The position numbers and the translations under genes are program-made. A stretch of 64,000 nucleotides of DNA, taken from assembly GCF_964204645.1 (NCBI RefSeq), contig NC_134031.1, positions 12,932,501 to 12,996,500 of the forward strand, in the 5' to 3' direction. Below, piece after piece: positions 24,929 through 35,710 of the stretch (its first letter is position 1; each line of letters begins with the position of its first letter). Under the pieces are notes generated by a model. The model did not search any database. It was not told the DNA's origin and was given only the letters and a program-made list of their open reading frames with translations. Source of the DNA: Tubulanus polymorphus. Its lineage: Eukaryota > Nemertea > Palaeonemertea > Tubulaniformes > Tubulanidae.

Positions 24929-26004
24929 ATAAAGAAAAACCAATTCCTAAAATTGATTATAAAAAATATTCACCATTTAAAAATCCAAATCCAAATCCTA
25001 CTGATTTTGATCCAGAAATGGAAGAGAATAGAGATCGATTAGATAGATTAAGATCTTCAACACCAGAAACATCGAGAAGAGACACTCAACCAATTGATAA
25101 TGATTCAAGTCAATTACTAGAAAGAACTCATTTAGATAGAGCGATAGAAACAGTAAATTACTTAGAAAAACAGATAAATAGTACTTTAGATACATCTCGT
25201 ACTGGAACAAATCAAATGCAACTTTTATCAGAAAAAGGATTTCTTAAATTAACTGATGAAGAATTAGAAACATTTCCAGAACAAGCACGTAGAGAAATTA
25301 AAGGTATTCAAGAATCAGCTGATGTAAATGCTAATATTAATATGAGATTTTCTAAAATAACCATGTTAGAAAAAGAATTAGCTATTGCAAATGAAAAATT
25401 AGAACAATTAGAATTAAATAGAGATCTCCAAGCTGATTATGAAAGCAGAAAGTTAGCTTTAGAAAAAGAAATAGATGATTTAAAATATAACAAAGAATTA
25501 CAGGAAAAAGAAAGAGATACATTATTAAAATCATATGATCTTAATCATATTAAAAAATTAAAAGTTATTTTTAAAGATTTGTTGATAAAACCAAATTCTA
25601 AAATATCATTAAAAGATAGAATAAAATCATTATTTAAACTAGAAGGAATAACAATTCTTTCAATTCTAACAGCTGTAACTATGTTATTTACAACAATAGG
25701 TTTAGCAATATCAAATGCTTTAAAATCTACTCCTACTCCCAATAAACCGGATAAACCCCCGAATGATAATAATTCTATACAAGATAAAGTTAAAGATGGT
25801 TTAAAGAAATTAGCAAAATATTTATGGGAACTATCTAAAAAATCTGCTGCAGCTTTACCAGGAATTATTGCATCAATTGTGGGTTTTATATTGAAATCTG
25901 CAGGAAACATTATTAACTTTGCTGCTGAACATATTATTTTATTTTTAATTACAGTTGTAAGTGCTATTATTTTTGGGTTAATAAACATGATTAAAAATAA
26001 ATAA
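24847..26004 (+). CDS. Coiled-coil and membrane-anchored Polinton protein, C-terminal part
   Basis: 385 aa at most; it overlaps the preceding frame. Element B is homologous only from the ATG equivalent to 25018, so the upstream codons are doubtful. A coiled coil spans roughly 25360-25530 (LEKEIDDLKYNKELQEKER), followed by a membrane segment near 25640-25710 (ITILSILTAVTMLFTTIGL), a proline linker (STPTPNKPDKPP) and a C-terminus with the block AAALPGIIASIVGFILKSAG and two more hydrophobic helices. The ALPGII block is a recurring mark of this Polinton family. Neither this frame nor its B equivalent starts at TAAATG, unlike nearly all neighbours, which supports expression as an extension of the upstream frame. 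Confidence 0.7.
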   Translation: MRSRSTIEGSKGGREFLRIIWNAIDRINKEKPIPKIDYKKYSPFKNPNPNPTDFDPEMEENRDRLDRLRSSTPETSRRDTQPIDNDSSQLLERTHLDRAIETVNYLEKQINSTLDTSRTGTNQMQLLSEKGFLKLTDEELETFPEQARREIKGIQESADVNANINMRFSKITMLEKELAIANEKLEQLELNRDLQADYESRKLALEKEIDDLKYNKELQEKERDTLLKSYDLNHIKKLKVIFKDLLIKPNSKISLKDRIKSLFKLEGITILSILTAVTMLFTTIGLAISNALKSTPTPNKPDKPPNDNNSIQDKVKDGLKKLAKYLWELSKKSAAALPGIIASIVGFILKSAGNIINFAAEHIILFLITVVSAIIFGLINMIKNK

Positions 26005-26024
26005 TTAATTTTTTTGTTAAATAA

Positions 26025-27272
26025 ATGAGTGGGAGTTATATCAATCCTTCTAAGAATCATAGAATATCTAATGCTATTAAAGCAGAAAGATCACATCATA
26101 TAATTACTCATACTCCTTCAAATATTAATCCCGATGAAACTTTATATGTTAGAATTCCGAGATTAACACAAAATACTTTTTATGTTCCAAATAGTATTTA
26201 TTTATCAGCCGATATAAAAGTAACCGGTAATAATAATAATTATGTTGTTGATAATGTTGGGAGATATTTGATTAAAAAATTAACAATAAAGATTGGCCCA
26301 GAAACAGTTTTCTCATTAGATGATTATAATTTATTTATGCATTATAAAGATTTATGGTTAACTAAAGAAAATAGAAATAATATGATATTTCAAGGAATCC
26401 AATCAGAAAACCAAAATAAATTAAGATCAGAAGCGCATAATGCAATATTAACTAATGCTATAGATAAATTGATAAAAAGTATATATGGAAGCAAATATAA
26501 AATTCCATTAGACTTTGAATTGATAAATAACAATGCACCTTTATATAAATACGCAATTCAAGAAGACGTTATATTCGAAATAACATTTGCTCCTGTAAAT
26601 GAAATTGTAATATCTAGCGTTAATAAAGATATGAGTTATAAATTATCGAATATATGTTTAGAATATGATACAGTAACTGATGAAAATATTTCAAGTATAA
26701 TTCAAACTAAATACAATCAAGGATTTTCATTATTATATGATTATATTGATAAATTTAAAACTGTAACTATTAATGCAAATGATGAAATAATTAATGAGAA
26801 TATTAACTTCCCAAGAAGATCTATTAAAGGTATATTAATATTTTTTACCATTGCAACATATACTAATGGCGCAATAAATGTTGATAATTATTATAATCCT
26901 GAAATAACAAAAGTAGAAATAACTATCGAAGGAATAGCAAATAAAATATTTTGTCAAGGAATGAGAATGATTGATCAATGGCCAGAAATTAGAAAACATT
27001 TTATGAATGAAAAAGTAAAATCATCTGAAAATTGTAACATTAATCAAATTGATTATTATACCGGTAATAAATATGCATTATGGTTAGATTTTAGAACAAC
27101 AGAGGATAATTCATTACATGGTTCTGGGAAAAAGCTACAGAACACTAAAGATGGAATACAATTTTTCATGACAAAGAATAAAGGAATCAAAAATTTCAAA
27201 ATGCACATTTATATTATATCTGACGCGCAATTAAATATTGTGAATTCACAATTAGATAGTGTTATGTATTAA
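26025..27272 (+). CDS. Major capsid protein, double jelly-roll type (element A)
   Basis: 415 aa, uninterrupted. Family-like features: an N-terminal NINPDETLYVRIPRLTQNTF strand region, a central beta-rich body, RRSIKGILIFFTIATY, a C-terminal LDFRTTEDNSLHGSGKKL block and HIYIISDAQLNIVNSQ near the end. The 'D-x-x-x-H-G-S-G-x-x-L' and 'I-S-D-A-Q-L-N-I' blocks are typical of Polinton/adintovirus major capsid (hexon-like) proteins, which form trimers making the capsid faces. The fold assignment rests on these motifs and the gene context (ATPase, penton-like protein). Start AATAAATGAG, 20 bp after the previous stop. The copy in B (48178) has one frameshift. Confidence 0.82.
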   Translation: MSGSYINPSKNHRISNAIKAERSHHIITHTPSNINPDETLYVRIPRLTQNTFYVPNSIYLSADIKVTGNNNNYVVDNVGRYLIKKLTIKIGPETVFSLDDYNLFMHYKDLWLTKENRNNMIFQGIQSENQNKLRSEAHNAILTNAIDKLIKSIYGSKYKIPLDFELINNNAPLYKYAIQEDVIFEITFAPVNEIVISSVNKDMSYKLSNICLEYDTVTDENISSIIQTKYNQGFSLLYDYIDKFKTVTINANDEIINENINFPRRSIKGILIFFTIATYTNGAINVDNYYNPEITKVEITIEGIANKIFCQGMRMIDQWPEIRKHFMNEKVKSSENCNINQIDYYTGNKYALWLDFRTTEDNSLHGSGKKLQNTKDGIQFFMTKNKGIKNFKMHIYIISDAQLNIVNSQLDSVMY

Positions 27273-27304
27273 AATTTTTACTTTAATAAAAATTTATATA
27301 ATAA

Positions 27305-28201
27305 ATGGAAGGAGGTAAAGTATATAAACATATTCCATACATCGATACACATGAAAATAATGATGGTTTGTATTATGTTATACCTTGTAATATAGCTTTG
27401 ATATTTGATCCTATTTTCAAAATTTATAAAACTAAACTAATAGAAATCGATAATAATAAAAACGAAGTTGTTGATAATTTAAGTAATGTAATACCTACTA
27501 CATCTAATAATGTAATACCTACTACATCTAATAATGTAATACCTACTACATCTAATAATGTAATACCTACTACATCAAATAATGTAATACCTACTACATC
27601 AAATAATGTAATACCCTCTACATCAAATAATGTAATACCTTCTACATATAATAATGCAATAATATTAAATGTTAGTGAAAATAGAAATTATTGTGATTAT
27701 TGTAAAGGTGAATTTTCAAACGCTCCATCAAATTGGAATAAACATATGAATACAAGGGTACATATTACTAATGTTATAGAACGTGTTGGTTTAAGAGAAT
27801 TTATAGAACACCCATTTAGATATATTACAAAATTTGTTTCAAATAAAAAAGTAAATGATAAAGAATTATATGAAGATTTATTATTAGCAACACCTAATAA
27901 AGATGAATTAGATTTAACTGATGCTAATGAAATATTAGGATCAAACGCTGTAAATGAAATATTAGGAGCAAACACTAATAAAGATGATAATGAAAATACA
28001 GGAAAGCGCATTGACAATAAAGATTCTATGTAACTTAAATCAGAAAATAAAGATATAGTTGAGATGCCTAATAAGTATATCAATAAACCAATTATTTATG
28101 AAGATACGGTAGAGCATTTGAATAAATTGTTAGGGCCTGATAATGAATTGGAGAGTGATGATGAAAGTGATTCAGAAATTAATTATCTAACAATCAAATA
28201 A
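27305..28201 (+). pseudogene. Zinc-finger protein with NNVIPTTS octapeptide repeats (element A, stop inside)
   Basis: Reads 242 codons from AATAAATGG to TAA at 28031-28033; B has AAA at that codon and continues, and in A the same frame stays open to 28201. N-terminal about 60 residues: compact domain with VYKHIPYIDTH and YVIPCNIALIF. Middle: seven to eight tandem 24-bp units encoding NNVIPTTS or NNVIPSTS (27484-27655). Then a C2H2 finger (CDYCKGEF with H and H in NKHMNTRVH), a charged region and an acidic tail. Function unknown; the finger resembles those at the polymerase N-terminus. It lies just after the major capsid gene and is the last plus-strand gene of the element. Confidence 0.7.
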
Positions 28202-28526
28202 TAATAAAGGTTGAAAATTGTATAAAATAATAGTAAATAAAAAAAGGGGTTTTAAGTATTAAGGTATCTAATACATACATTATCTTATTTTATAAACTGA
28301 TATTCATATGGAAATTGAAACCTCAGTAATAATAAATAACCTTTATTATTTTCAAACTTATTCATATATTTGTTGAAAAATAAAAATAAATTGGTTGAAA
28401 ATTGTATAAATAATATTTATTAAAAAAAGGGGGTTTTAAGTATTTAAGGTATCTAATAGGGTATCAGGTATTAGGGTATCTAATAGGGTATCTAATAGGG
28501 TATCTAATACATAGGTATATAAATAG
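28202..28526. repeat. Scar with GGTATCTAATAGG repeats and an ATPase C-terminal relic
   Basis: Two related blocks, each with GGTTGAAAATTGTATA, a (G)n-TTTTAAGTATT stretch and GGTATCTAATA motifs; the second has several tandem copies of GGTATCTAATAGG (28447-28516). Between them, about 28286-28372 matches on the minus strand the last 28 or so codons of the adjacent ATPase gene, with point differences. A partial duplication of the ATPase tail together with its downstream repeat explains this. The same scar is present in element B at 50324-50680, where the ATPase itself is no longer adjacent. Confidence 0.75.
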
Positions 28527-29138
28527 TTATTTTATAAATTTATATTCATAGGGAAATTGTAATCTCAGTAATAATTTTGAACCTTTATTATTCTTTAATT
28601 TATTCATATATTCATCATGTAATTCAGTAGGTATAATTTGAATTTCTTCCAATGATTGTTGCATAGATTTTTTATCTTTGTTATAGAATAAAACTAGAAA
28701 TCTTATATTCTCCCTAAAGTCTTTAACAATTGAATTATATTTTTGATTTAAAACCCATGTTGTTATCCCGAAATGTCTTCCAGAGAAAGCTAGATAACAT
28801 AACTCACTTTCTCTCACTTTTGAATCATGTAAATTAGCGCAATCATCTACAATGAATAATGTATTTGATCCTTTATAAGTATCAATTGCTATTTTTATAC
28901 AATTATCTAAATTTTCTTTTACGGTTTTAGGATCTAATATAATAAACTTTTTTATCTTAACTATATCTCTATTATATGTTTTATTCATTTCATAAGTAGG
29001 ACAGAATAATATTATATTATCAAAATGATTCTTATAAATAGTTTCTAACAAATCTAATATGAAATGTGTTTTACCACAGTTTGTTACTCCAGTTATTAAC
29101 ATATTATGCGGTTCGAATATGAATAAATCTTTATTCAT
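28527..29138 (-). CDS. Packaging-type ATPase (FtsK/HerA-like), element A
   Basis: 203 aa, intact. Walker A GVTNCGKTHFIL near residues 17-28; Walker B TLFIVDDCA near residues 93-101, followed by a conserved downstream block LAFSGRHFGITTWVLNQ and DFRENIRFLVLFY. This matches the short genome-packaging ATPases of Polintons and adintoviruses, which pump DNA into the capsid using ATP. Start is AATAAATG on the minus strand and overlaps the end of the integrase reading frame by eight bases, the same arrangement as in element B, so the two genes form a unit. Codons are strongly AT-biased like the rest of the element. Confidence 0.88.
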   Translation of the reverse strand: MNKDLFIFEPHNMLITGVTNCGKTHFILDLLETIYKNHFDNIILFCPTYEMNKTYNRDIVKIKKFIILDPKTVKENLDNCIKIAIDTYKGSNTLFIVDDCANLHDSKVRESELCYLAFSGRHFGITTWVLNQKYNSIVKDFRENIRFLVLFYNKDKKSMQQSLEEIQIIPTELHDEYMNKLKNNKGSKLLLRLQFPYEYKFIK

Positions 29139-30233
29139 TTATTCTTTTAATTTTACTAGATAAAATCCATTCATTAAATTTATCATCATATCCTTTTTAT
29201 TTCACCAAAGAATACTTTTTCCTTTAAGAGACTTTGTTTTCAATACTTTTTCTATTTTGTATTCTATTTCATCTGGATTTGGTACAAGTGATAATTCTTG
29301 TTCATAGAAATAACCTAATATTTCTTCGTCTTTTAGATCTTCTAATTTATAAACAAAAGGTTTAGTTAATATCATATTTTTAATCTTAAATATTTCTTCA
29401 GTAAAATTTGGAGTATAACCTTTATAAAATGTTTTTCTATATTTAGATATTCTAACATGTTGTCTTATTTTAAATTTAGGTTCTCCGAAATCATGTGTAA
29501 CAAACGCACCATATAAATTATTCCAAACTATTTCCGAATTATCTTCTTTTCTAGCTTGTATAGGTTTCATATTTATAGAACTATGTTCAGAATTATTATA
29601 ACCTTTCACTAAATCATCTAATATATTTAAAGACTCATCGATATATTTATATGTTTCATTAGCAGTAAAATATTTCCACATTCTAGTTTTCAATGTTTTA
29701 TTAAATCTTTCTATAATAGATGCTTTTTTATCTGAATGTGTCGAAAAATATTCTCCATCGTTATCAGATAATAGTTTTTTTAAATGTTTGTTATAGAATT
29801 CCTTACCTTCATCAAATTGTATCTTATCTGGAATAGCTTCTCTAAATATTGATTTAAAAGCATTTGTAACTTCTATTCCAGTTTTATTTTTGATTGGAAT
29901 TGACCATGCGTATCTACTGAATATGTCTATAACATTTAATATCCAGAAATATCCTTTGTTGTATTCCTCTAAGTTCTTCATGTCAATTAAATCTGCTTGC
30001 CATTGTTGATCGATATATGAAACCATAACTTTTCTTGTTAAATAAGTTTTATCCATTTTCTTGTGGATTTGATATGTTGGTTGATTTTGTAACCATGATT
30101 TTAATGCACTATATTTTATATTACCATTTTCTTTATCAGATTTAATTTTATCCCATAATTCTGTAACGCTAGAATATGATACTTCACTTTCTGGGTTATA
30201 ATATAAATCTCTTAAATATTGTTCTTTTTTCAT
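29131..30233 (-). pseudogene. Retroviral-like integrase with chromodomain, element A (C-terminal frameshift)
   Basis: Catalytic core of the rve type: Asp in QADLIDM, Asp in IQFDEGKEF, Glu in IIERFNKTLKTRMWKYF, so D, D and E are all present. It inserts element DNA and would make the 6-bp target duplication. The start is taken at MKKEQYLRDL (30231-30233); 21 further in-frame codons to 30296 read across the end of homology into host-like DNA and are not believed. At the C-terminus one A is missing from an A-run relative to B near 29210, which shifts the frame and removes the chromodomain (visible intact in B as VKYKGYDDKFNEWI). The core itself is uninterrupted. Confidence 0.85.
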
Positions 30234-30240
30234 CTTATTT

Positions 30241-32470
30241 TGATACCATTGGCGGACGATCCCACACGTTTCTTGCTCCAGCCCTAGAATGCTCAATATT
30301 CGTCATGAACCCCGATTTGAGTTTAAATTCAAAATACTCCTAAAACACACCTGTTAACTAGATTACTCTAAAACATCTTTATGTGCAAGAATCAGTGAAA
30401 TTGGCGCTTTATCAGTTGTATTCATCATTCGTACCCACGAATCTCGTATCGTATCCTATTAATGTGGAGACCCATCCTCGTAAAGAGAATGAATAGGCTC
30501 TGTTGCGTTCATATCATTTGATATGAGGCTACGTGTCATCTTCAATTGAAATCACGTTGTTTTTTTAAAGGGTGGGCGAGAATATATTCTTATGTTTTTG
30601 TTTCTCTGAATGTTGCTATTTAAGAGATCAATAATTTCAGTCTACCAAACAAAGGATTTTCCGTATGTTTCGTGACATGTTTTTCCATAACCCTAGGAGA
30701 GCATTTTAGGTATTTTTTTGCGGATGACCGAAAGCTGCTGTCCCTTTCTAGTAATTTGATGATATCCGTCGAAATCTAAATTCTAAAAAGGAATCAGGCA
30801 TATCTTCTTTATTGACTAAATATGAACTCAACAACAAGTGACACTCCCTTCAAAGGCGCCGAAGTAAAATCATGTGTCGAGTGGAGATGATATTGTGTCA
30901 GAATTTCTTCAAAATCGGAGAAAATTGAATATTTTAAAAATAATCATTTTACATGTATGTTTAAATCCGTTATAACTGGAGCAATTTTCATGAAAAAAAT
31001 ATCTATGGAATCAGCGAAATGTAATTAAGAGGAATACTATGTTTAAAAAGTTATCAAAGACATTTGAAAAAAGTTTTCTGAATTCGTCAACTGTTAAACT
31101 AGTAACAACCAGATGTGTTCCCATTAAACCACCGACCGCGAGCCGAGTCGATGTGAGATGTGCCCTACACTGAAAATCTCAAGTGCTATACAACCGGTTT
31201 TTTAGGTGCCTCTGAATGTCGGCCGTTAAAAAACTGAACAATTACCATTTGGAAAGGGCCTACGTAGTTAGAGAAAATTCAAGATGTGTATATCGTGTGA
31301 GATACAGGCTCCATATTTCATGTGCGTTTGGAATTTAACCTTGTTTATAACGAAACACGCATGTATTTATGCTATTTTAGATTTAAAAAGAGCGCACGAA
31401 AGTGTTTCATGAGACCCGCAAATAACGTCAAGTTATTTATGCATTTTTGATTTATATGAATAAATTTCGCTTCGAAATCTTAAAATTTCTCAGGTGGATT
31501 ATTCAATAAATTCACAACAGTCCATTATGGATTAGTTTGACGCCAATCGTTCTTTTAAAGATCTTTCTTTCTCGAAGAAAGATTTTCTTAAAAACTTTGA
31601 TTATGGCGAATCTTTTATGTGTCCGATAGTTAAACCTTCGGGTATTATACTAGAACACAAATTTTTAAAGATACTGAAGGATATCACAGGTTATACCCGA
31701 ACATATGCAGTTGGATAGATCTTTTTGTTTCGACTCGCATGCGACAGTAAAAACGGTACTTGATATAATAAGTGAACTTCATCATTGATATTTTCACTAA
31801 TCTACTTGAATTCCAAAAAAGAACTGACAATGAAAAAGGGTTACAGACTGATATCGCTCCAAATTTCAATTCCTATGAACACTTTTAATATAAAGAAAAC
31901 TATTAACGAAACAGTTTTTAGAGGCGAAGAATCCGCGTTACCATCGAATTTTCAAAACTTGAAGGAATGGTTAATGCCTCGGTGACCACTGGTCTAGTAC
32001 GCGGTTTTCTGAAATGAAAGTGGCCAAGTCTAAAGAACAACTATTGTATCACATGATTTCAAATATTAGGAACTCAATGCGTTTAATGATTTAATTAATT
32101 GGTATCGCGCAGATTGGTTGAAAGACGGGTGTTAGTCACCTTGTGATTTAATTGTTTTTCATGCATCGATTAATTAATCTTATTATAACTTATTTTTGGC
32201 GCATCCCGCAAACATTTTCTATTCGTTGAGTTTTCAAACGCGGTACTGTTCAGATGATTCGAGTCAAGTAGTAAAAAAGTTTATGTATTAGCATTACTAT
32301 GCAGTGAAAATAACGCACTGCGGCAAGTGAGGTGCTGTGATCCAGATGTGTAACCCATTTATGGGTAATAAATTTCCATCATGTCAACGCCATTCAAAAA
32401 CAGTAGCAAAACTTTCTGCTGGTTTCTAGAAATAGCAATACGACGACAAGCACTTTCGAATTCGACCACG
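30241..32470. other. Host non-coding DNA right of element A
   Basis: About 2.2 kb of mixed-composition DNA with no convincing gene. Short open frames near 31690-31985 overlap on both strands and show no domain. No right terminal repeat of element A (CCCTATTACT) is present, so the element ends by truncation at about 30240. Confidence 0.5.
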
Positions 32471-32760
32471 ATATTTGAGAAGTTTCACTGGTGGTCAGTG
32501 ATGGTCAATTTATGAATTTTAATGGCGAATCCTTTCTAGTTTTACACCAAAAGCGGTACCGGTATATCGTTCTTTCAAGAAGTTTCAATTGGTCAGTGGT
32601 GGTCAGTGATGGTCAATTTATGAATTTTCAGTGGCGAATCCTTTCTAGTTTGACACCATAACGCGGTTTATCGTTTTCATATTCGAGAAGTTTGAATTGG
32701 TCATTGGTGGTCAGTGATGGTCAGTGATGAATTTGCAATGATGATTCCTTAGAGGTTTGA
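32471..32760 (+). repeat. Three diverged tandem copies of a roughly 110-bp unit
   Basis: GGTGGTCAGTGATGGTCA recurs three times, followed in the first two copies by ATTTATGAATTTT, TGGCGAATCCTTTCTAGTTT and ACACCA. Copies 1 and 2 are nearly complete and copy 3 is diverged. The TGGTCAGTGATGG core is itself a short repeat. No coding potential. Confidence 0.8.
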
Positions 32761-33759
32761 AAACAAACATTACATGATAAATTTACGAAATTCGAAGTCA
32801 AGTGGTCAGACTCGGGGATATCTCAATTGGTCAGTTACTGACCATCATGGTGTCACCATTGTGGTCTAAGCTCAAATGAAACATGTGGAACCGACGAAGG
32901 GGCCCAAAAGCGTTAAGTCATTTCCTGGAGTGACGTGATCCAAAAACGCCCTAACTGGAAAAGGCAGTCTCTCAATTGGATGAAACCAAATCGGACAGGA
33001 CAATTAAAATTTGGGAAGGCCACAGGTAGTGGTCTTTCTACGAAGCCCACGCGGTGAGCGTATTATTATGAAATCTTTTTTTAAACCACCATGTACCACG
33101 AAGTAATAAGCATCGTTGTAAGCACTTGAAACAGCCATTAACCACTTGAAACTGTCAGATCAAACATCATACCGCATAGCCGCAAAGAGGGGTGGTTCAG
33201 CAAACCGGAGTTTTCATTAGCCTCTCTAGACTACCCGGCTAGTACGGGTAGCCGAGCAAACCGGAAAACTCATAATGAGTACCGGGTATATAAAATCAAT
33301 AAACAACAATACTTGCTTAATTCTTTCGTTGCGTCATTTATTTAATTATTGGAATTTTGTTCTAGACAAAATGTCGAGGTACCAAAAGTTTATTTCTGTT
33401 TTCGTGGAAACTAAAGGTTCTGAAAAACCTAGTAGGCCTAGTCTTCATGAAAACTTCAAACTTCCGTATATGTTGATGGAGCCCAGTGCCTGCATAATCT
33501 TTTTCGTAGGAATTCACCCTAACCCTAATTCAGATAAAAATTAAGTTTTGTGACTCTATCATCCTACGAATAAAAATTATGCTGCCTGGCAACAGGAGAG
33601 GCTGAACCAGAAACAAACAAACAATTCCACTAGTGACTTGTAGTAGACTTCAACTGGGATTTCCCCAATACCGGGTACCGGTATCGATCTTTTACGCACT
33701 TGTTGGTACATCATTAATGAAATTAATGTTTTATTTGTGTTCTTTGCATCAATATAATT
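32761..33759. other. Host non-coding spacer
   Basis: No supported gene. It contains a small inverted motif, TACCCGGCTAGTACGGGTA (about 33233-33251), and two similar GCAAACCGGA blocks either side of it. An 89-codon open frame at 33275 has no recognised domain. Confidence 0.4.
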
Positions 33760-33773
33760 GGGGGGGGGGGGGG
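33760..33773 (+). repeat. Poly-G tract (14 G)
   Basis: An uninterrupted G run inside G-rich DNA that continues to about 33860 in several G4-G6 runs. It could form a quadruplex and is a likely place for length errors. Confidence 0.9.
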
Positions 33774-34229
33774 TGGTCATGGGTGCGATGGTACGTACCT
33801 AAGAGGGGGGTCAGTGAATTTGGTACAAAGGTGGTACAAGGGGGAGGGGGGTCAGAAAAACGGGAGATTTCGAGGTACGTAATTTGTGAACGCTCCCTTA
33901 CACAATTTTAAAATTTGAATATACATGTACATAGTTCTGATTGACTTAAAAAAATTGGATTACAACACGGCCTACAGCATTTTAATAGTGCATACGGTGC
34001 AGATGATGTTAAGTGACATTGAGTACAATATGGTGAATATTACAAGTCATTGATATACAAATATGGTGATTGTCAAACATTTCTCTACAACCATCGGGTT
34101 ACTAAGATATAAAAAATTATTATGTGTAAAAAGTTAAAAAGCAAACCAAAATGGCCAAATTAGCTCACCTGTTGCCGAAGTGTGCAGAAAATAAATGTTA
34201 TCAAATTACCTACCTCCAATTATTATATA

Positions 34230-34230
<1 letters not shown>

Positions 34231-34327
<97 letters not shown>

Positions 34328-34338
34328 GGTATATATAT
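34231..34338. repeat. (TA)n microsatellite
   Basis: About 48 TA dinucleotides, interrupted once by CCGG near 34327. The 85-codon frame across it (alternating I and Y) is a translation artefact. Confidence 0.97.
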
Positions 34339-35008
34339 GCCAATGAGTCCACACATTTACAATGGACAAAAATTTTCCACAACTTTAAATGTTCCTATAT
34401 TCAAATAATTAGCATATTTTTTATGTGAACTAATCGACACCACATTTGTGCTCTGTAATGATCCCAATAACCTTTATCAAAAATACATCATAGGCCTATA
34501 CATGTTATATGGAGTATTAGACAAAAACATTAAGTCAAAAAGCAGTAAGTGAAAGAGAAAAAAGCATGTTGCACCCCTACCAAAAGTATGTTTTGGTATT
34601 AAGTCCATTCAAGTCAAGCATTTATAAAATTAAAAATATAACCAGAAAATTATAGTTTAAGTAGGCTAGGCCAAGCAAAACTGGCAGCTTGTCAAAGCGG
34701 CATCATGGGGGGGGGGAAGCATCTACCCCCCATAATTTTGGTTACGACCAAATTTTGGAATGATCACCATTAGGCTATATATTGTGATTTCGCTGAAATG
34801 AAATGAAGTGGTTTGCCCCAATAATATCTGTAATTCCGGTGACGCGCGCCTGGATGTATTAGCCTCTATAGTCATACGATCATATCGAAAAACAGTACAG
34901 GAAGGCTTATTCGTACTGGTGTATATATGCTGTTTGCGAGGCCATATGTCAACACGACAAGTGTTTTCTTAACACAACACTCATCAGCTTATAAGTTATC
35001 ATACTGTT
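34339..35008. other. Host non-coding spacer
   Basis: No gene seen. The sequence has several TAGGCCT motifs and a short G run near 34707-34716. Confidence 0.4.
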
Positions 35009-35109
35009 CTATAGGCCTAGATAGATAGAACAGAAAACAATTAACAAGACTACTAGGTCTAGAGTCAGAGAGACATTGGAATTACGGTAAAAGATAAACA
35101 TAACACCAC

Positions 35110-35262
35110 TATATTCAGAGAACTTTTCCTTCCACCAGACGCACCACTTAGTTCTTGACTTCAATTCGTGTTCATTGATGAGTGCTGAGACCGCCATAAA
35201 ATCATGACAATCATGACAAAAATAAGACGGATCGGAAGATGAAGTTGAATCGTCCGCCATTT
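35110..35262 (-). CDS. Possible first coding exon of a host gene
   Basis: On the minus strand AAAATGGCGGAC at 35262 is a strong eukaryotic start context. About 50 codons follow, opening MADDSTSSSDPSYFCHDCHD, with two CxxC-like cysteines and a helical acidic/basic segment (INEHELKSRTKWCVWW) that does not look random. The frame later turns hydrophobic and is probably intronic; the exon end is uncertain (about 35110). The open frame extends upstream to 35368, but the GCGG context argues for the internal start. I do not recognise the family, and a chance frame remains possible. Confidence 0.3.
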
Positions 35263-35710
35263 TAGGTACGTAGGTAAAGTCTAAATGTATAATTTGCAGA
35301 CCGAAATGAAGGTGACTCCCAGCCATCTGAAAGCCGTCAGACCCGTAAACTTGTGATGTCAAGGTCATGAATGGGAATCCCTTATTTCGGACTCATGGAT
35401 CGGACTGTAGTGTAGCGGAAATTCCCTCGAGAGCGCCAAATTCAAAATCAATTTCCTTTAATCGCCATAGATAGCGTCACGAAATAATCGCCACAGATAG
35501 CGTCATAATGTCATAATGTTATAACTACTCTATCGAACGTTAATCATCCGTCTTGTTCCTTTATGGCTGTTATATATCCGGGCCAAATTTCCAGTTTATG
35601 CTGCGGCACGAACTCTCAGTGAAGGTTCAGGCCGGAATTCTTATTAACTAATTTATGATGGAAAAGTTAGATCGAGCTTCGTTGTTGACAAACTTAATCA
35701 CGCGTGATCG

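Larger units (their letters stand above)
16043..30240 (+). mobile_element. Element A: Polinton/Maverick-type element, right end lost
   Basis: About 14.2 kb of AT-rich, gene-dense, intronless DNA carrying PolB, penton-like, membrane, major capsid, ATPase and integrase genes in the pattern of animal Polintons. The left end AGTAATAGGG matches that of element B. No matching right terminus is found: homology to element B stops at about 30240, just upstream of the integrase start, and host-like DNA follows. Polymerase, penton, integrase and other genes carry stops or frameshifts, so this is a decaying copy. The ATPase and integrase lie on the minus strand, opposite to their orientation in element B. 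Confidence 0.9.

Noticed and set aside
25545-26060. Minus-strand frame of 171 codons opposite the coiled-coil/membrane gene (and its twin at 47697)
   Set aside because: Mirror of a conserved plus-strand gene; the frame exists only because of the composition of that gene.
29131-30233. Integrase as evidence of a retrotransposon or retrovirus
   Set aside because: No reverse transcriptase, gag or LTR; the neighbours are PolB, capsid and ATPase genes and the target duplication is 6 bp, so it is a Polinton integrase.
30234-30296. Extra 21 N-terminal codons on the integrase of A
   Set aside because: They lie beyond the end of homology with element B and read host-like DNA; the family begins at MKKEQYLRDL.
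34151-34408. 85-codon frame over the TA repeat
   Set aside because: Alternating I and Y from (TA)n; not a protein.
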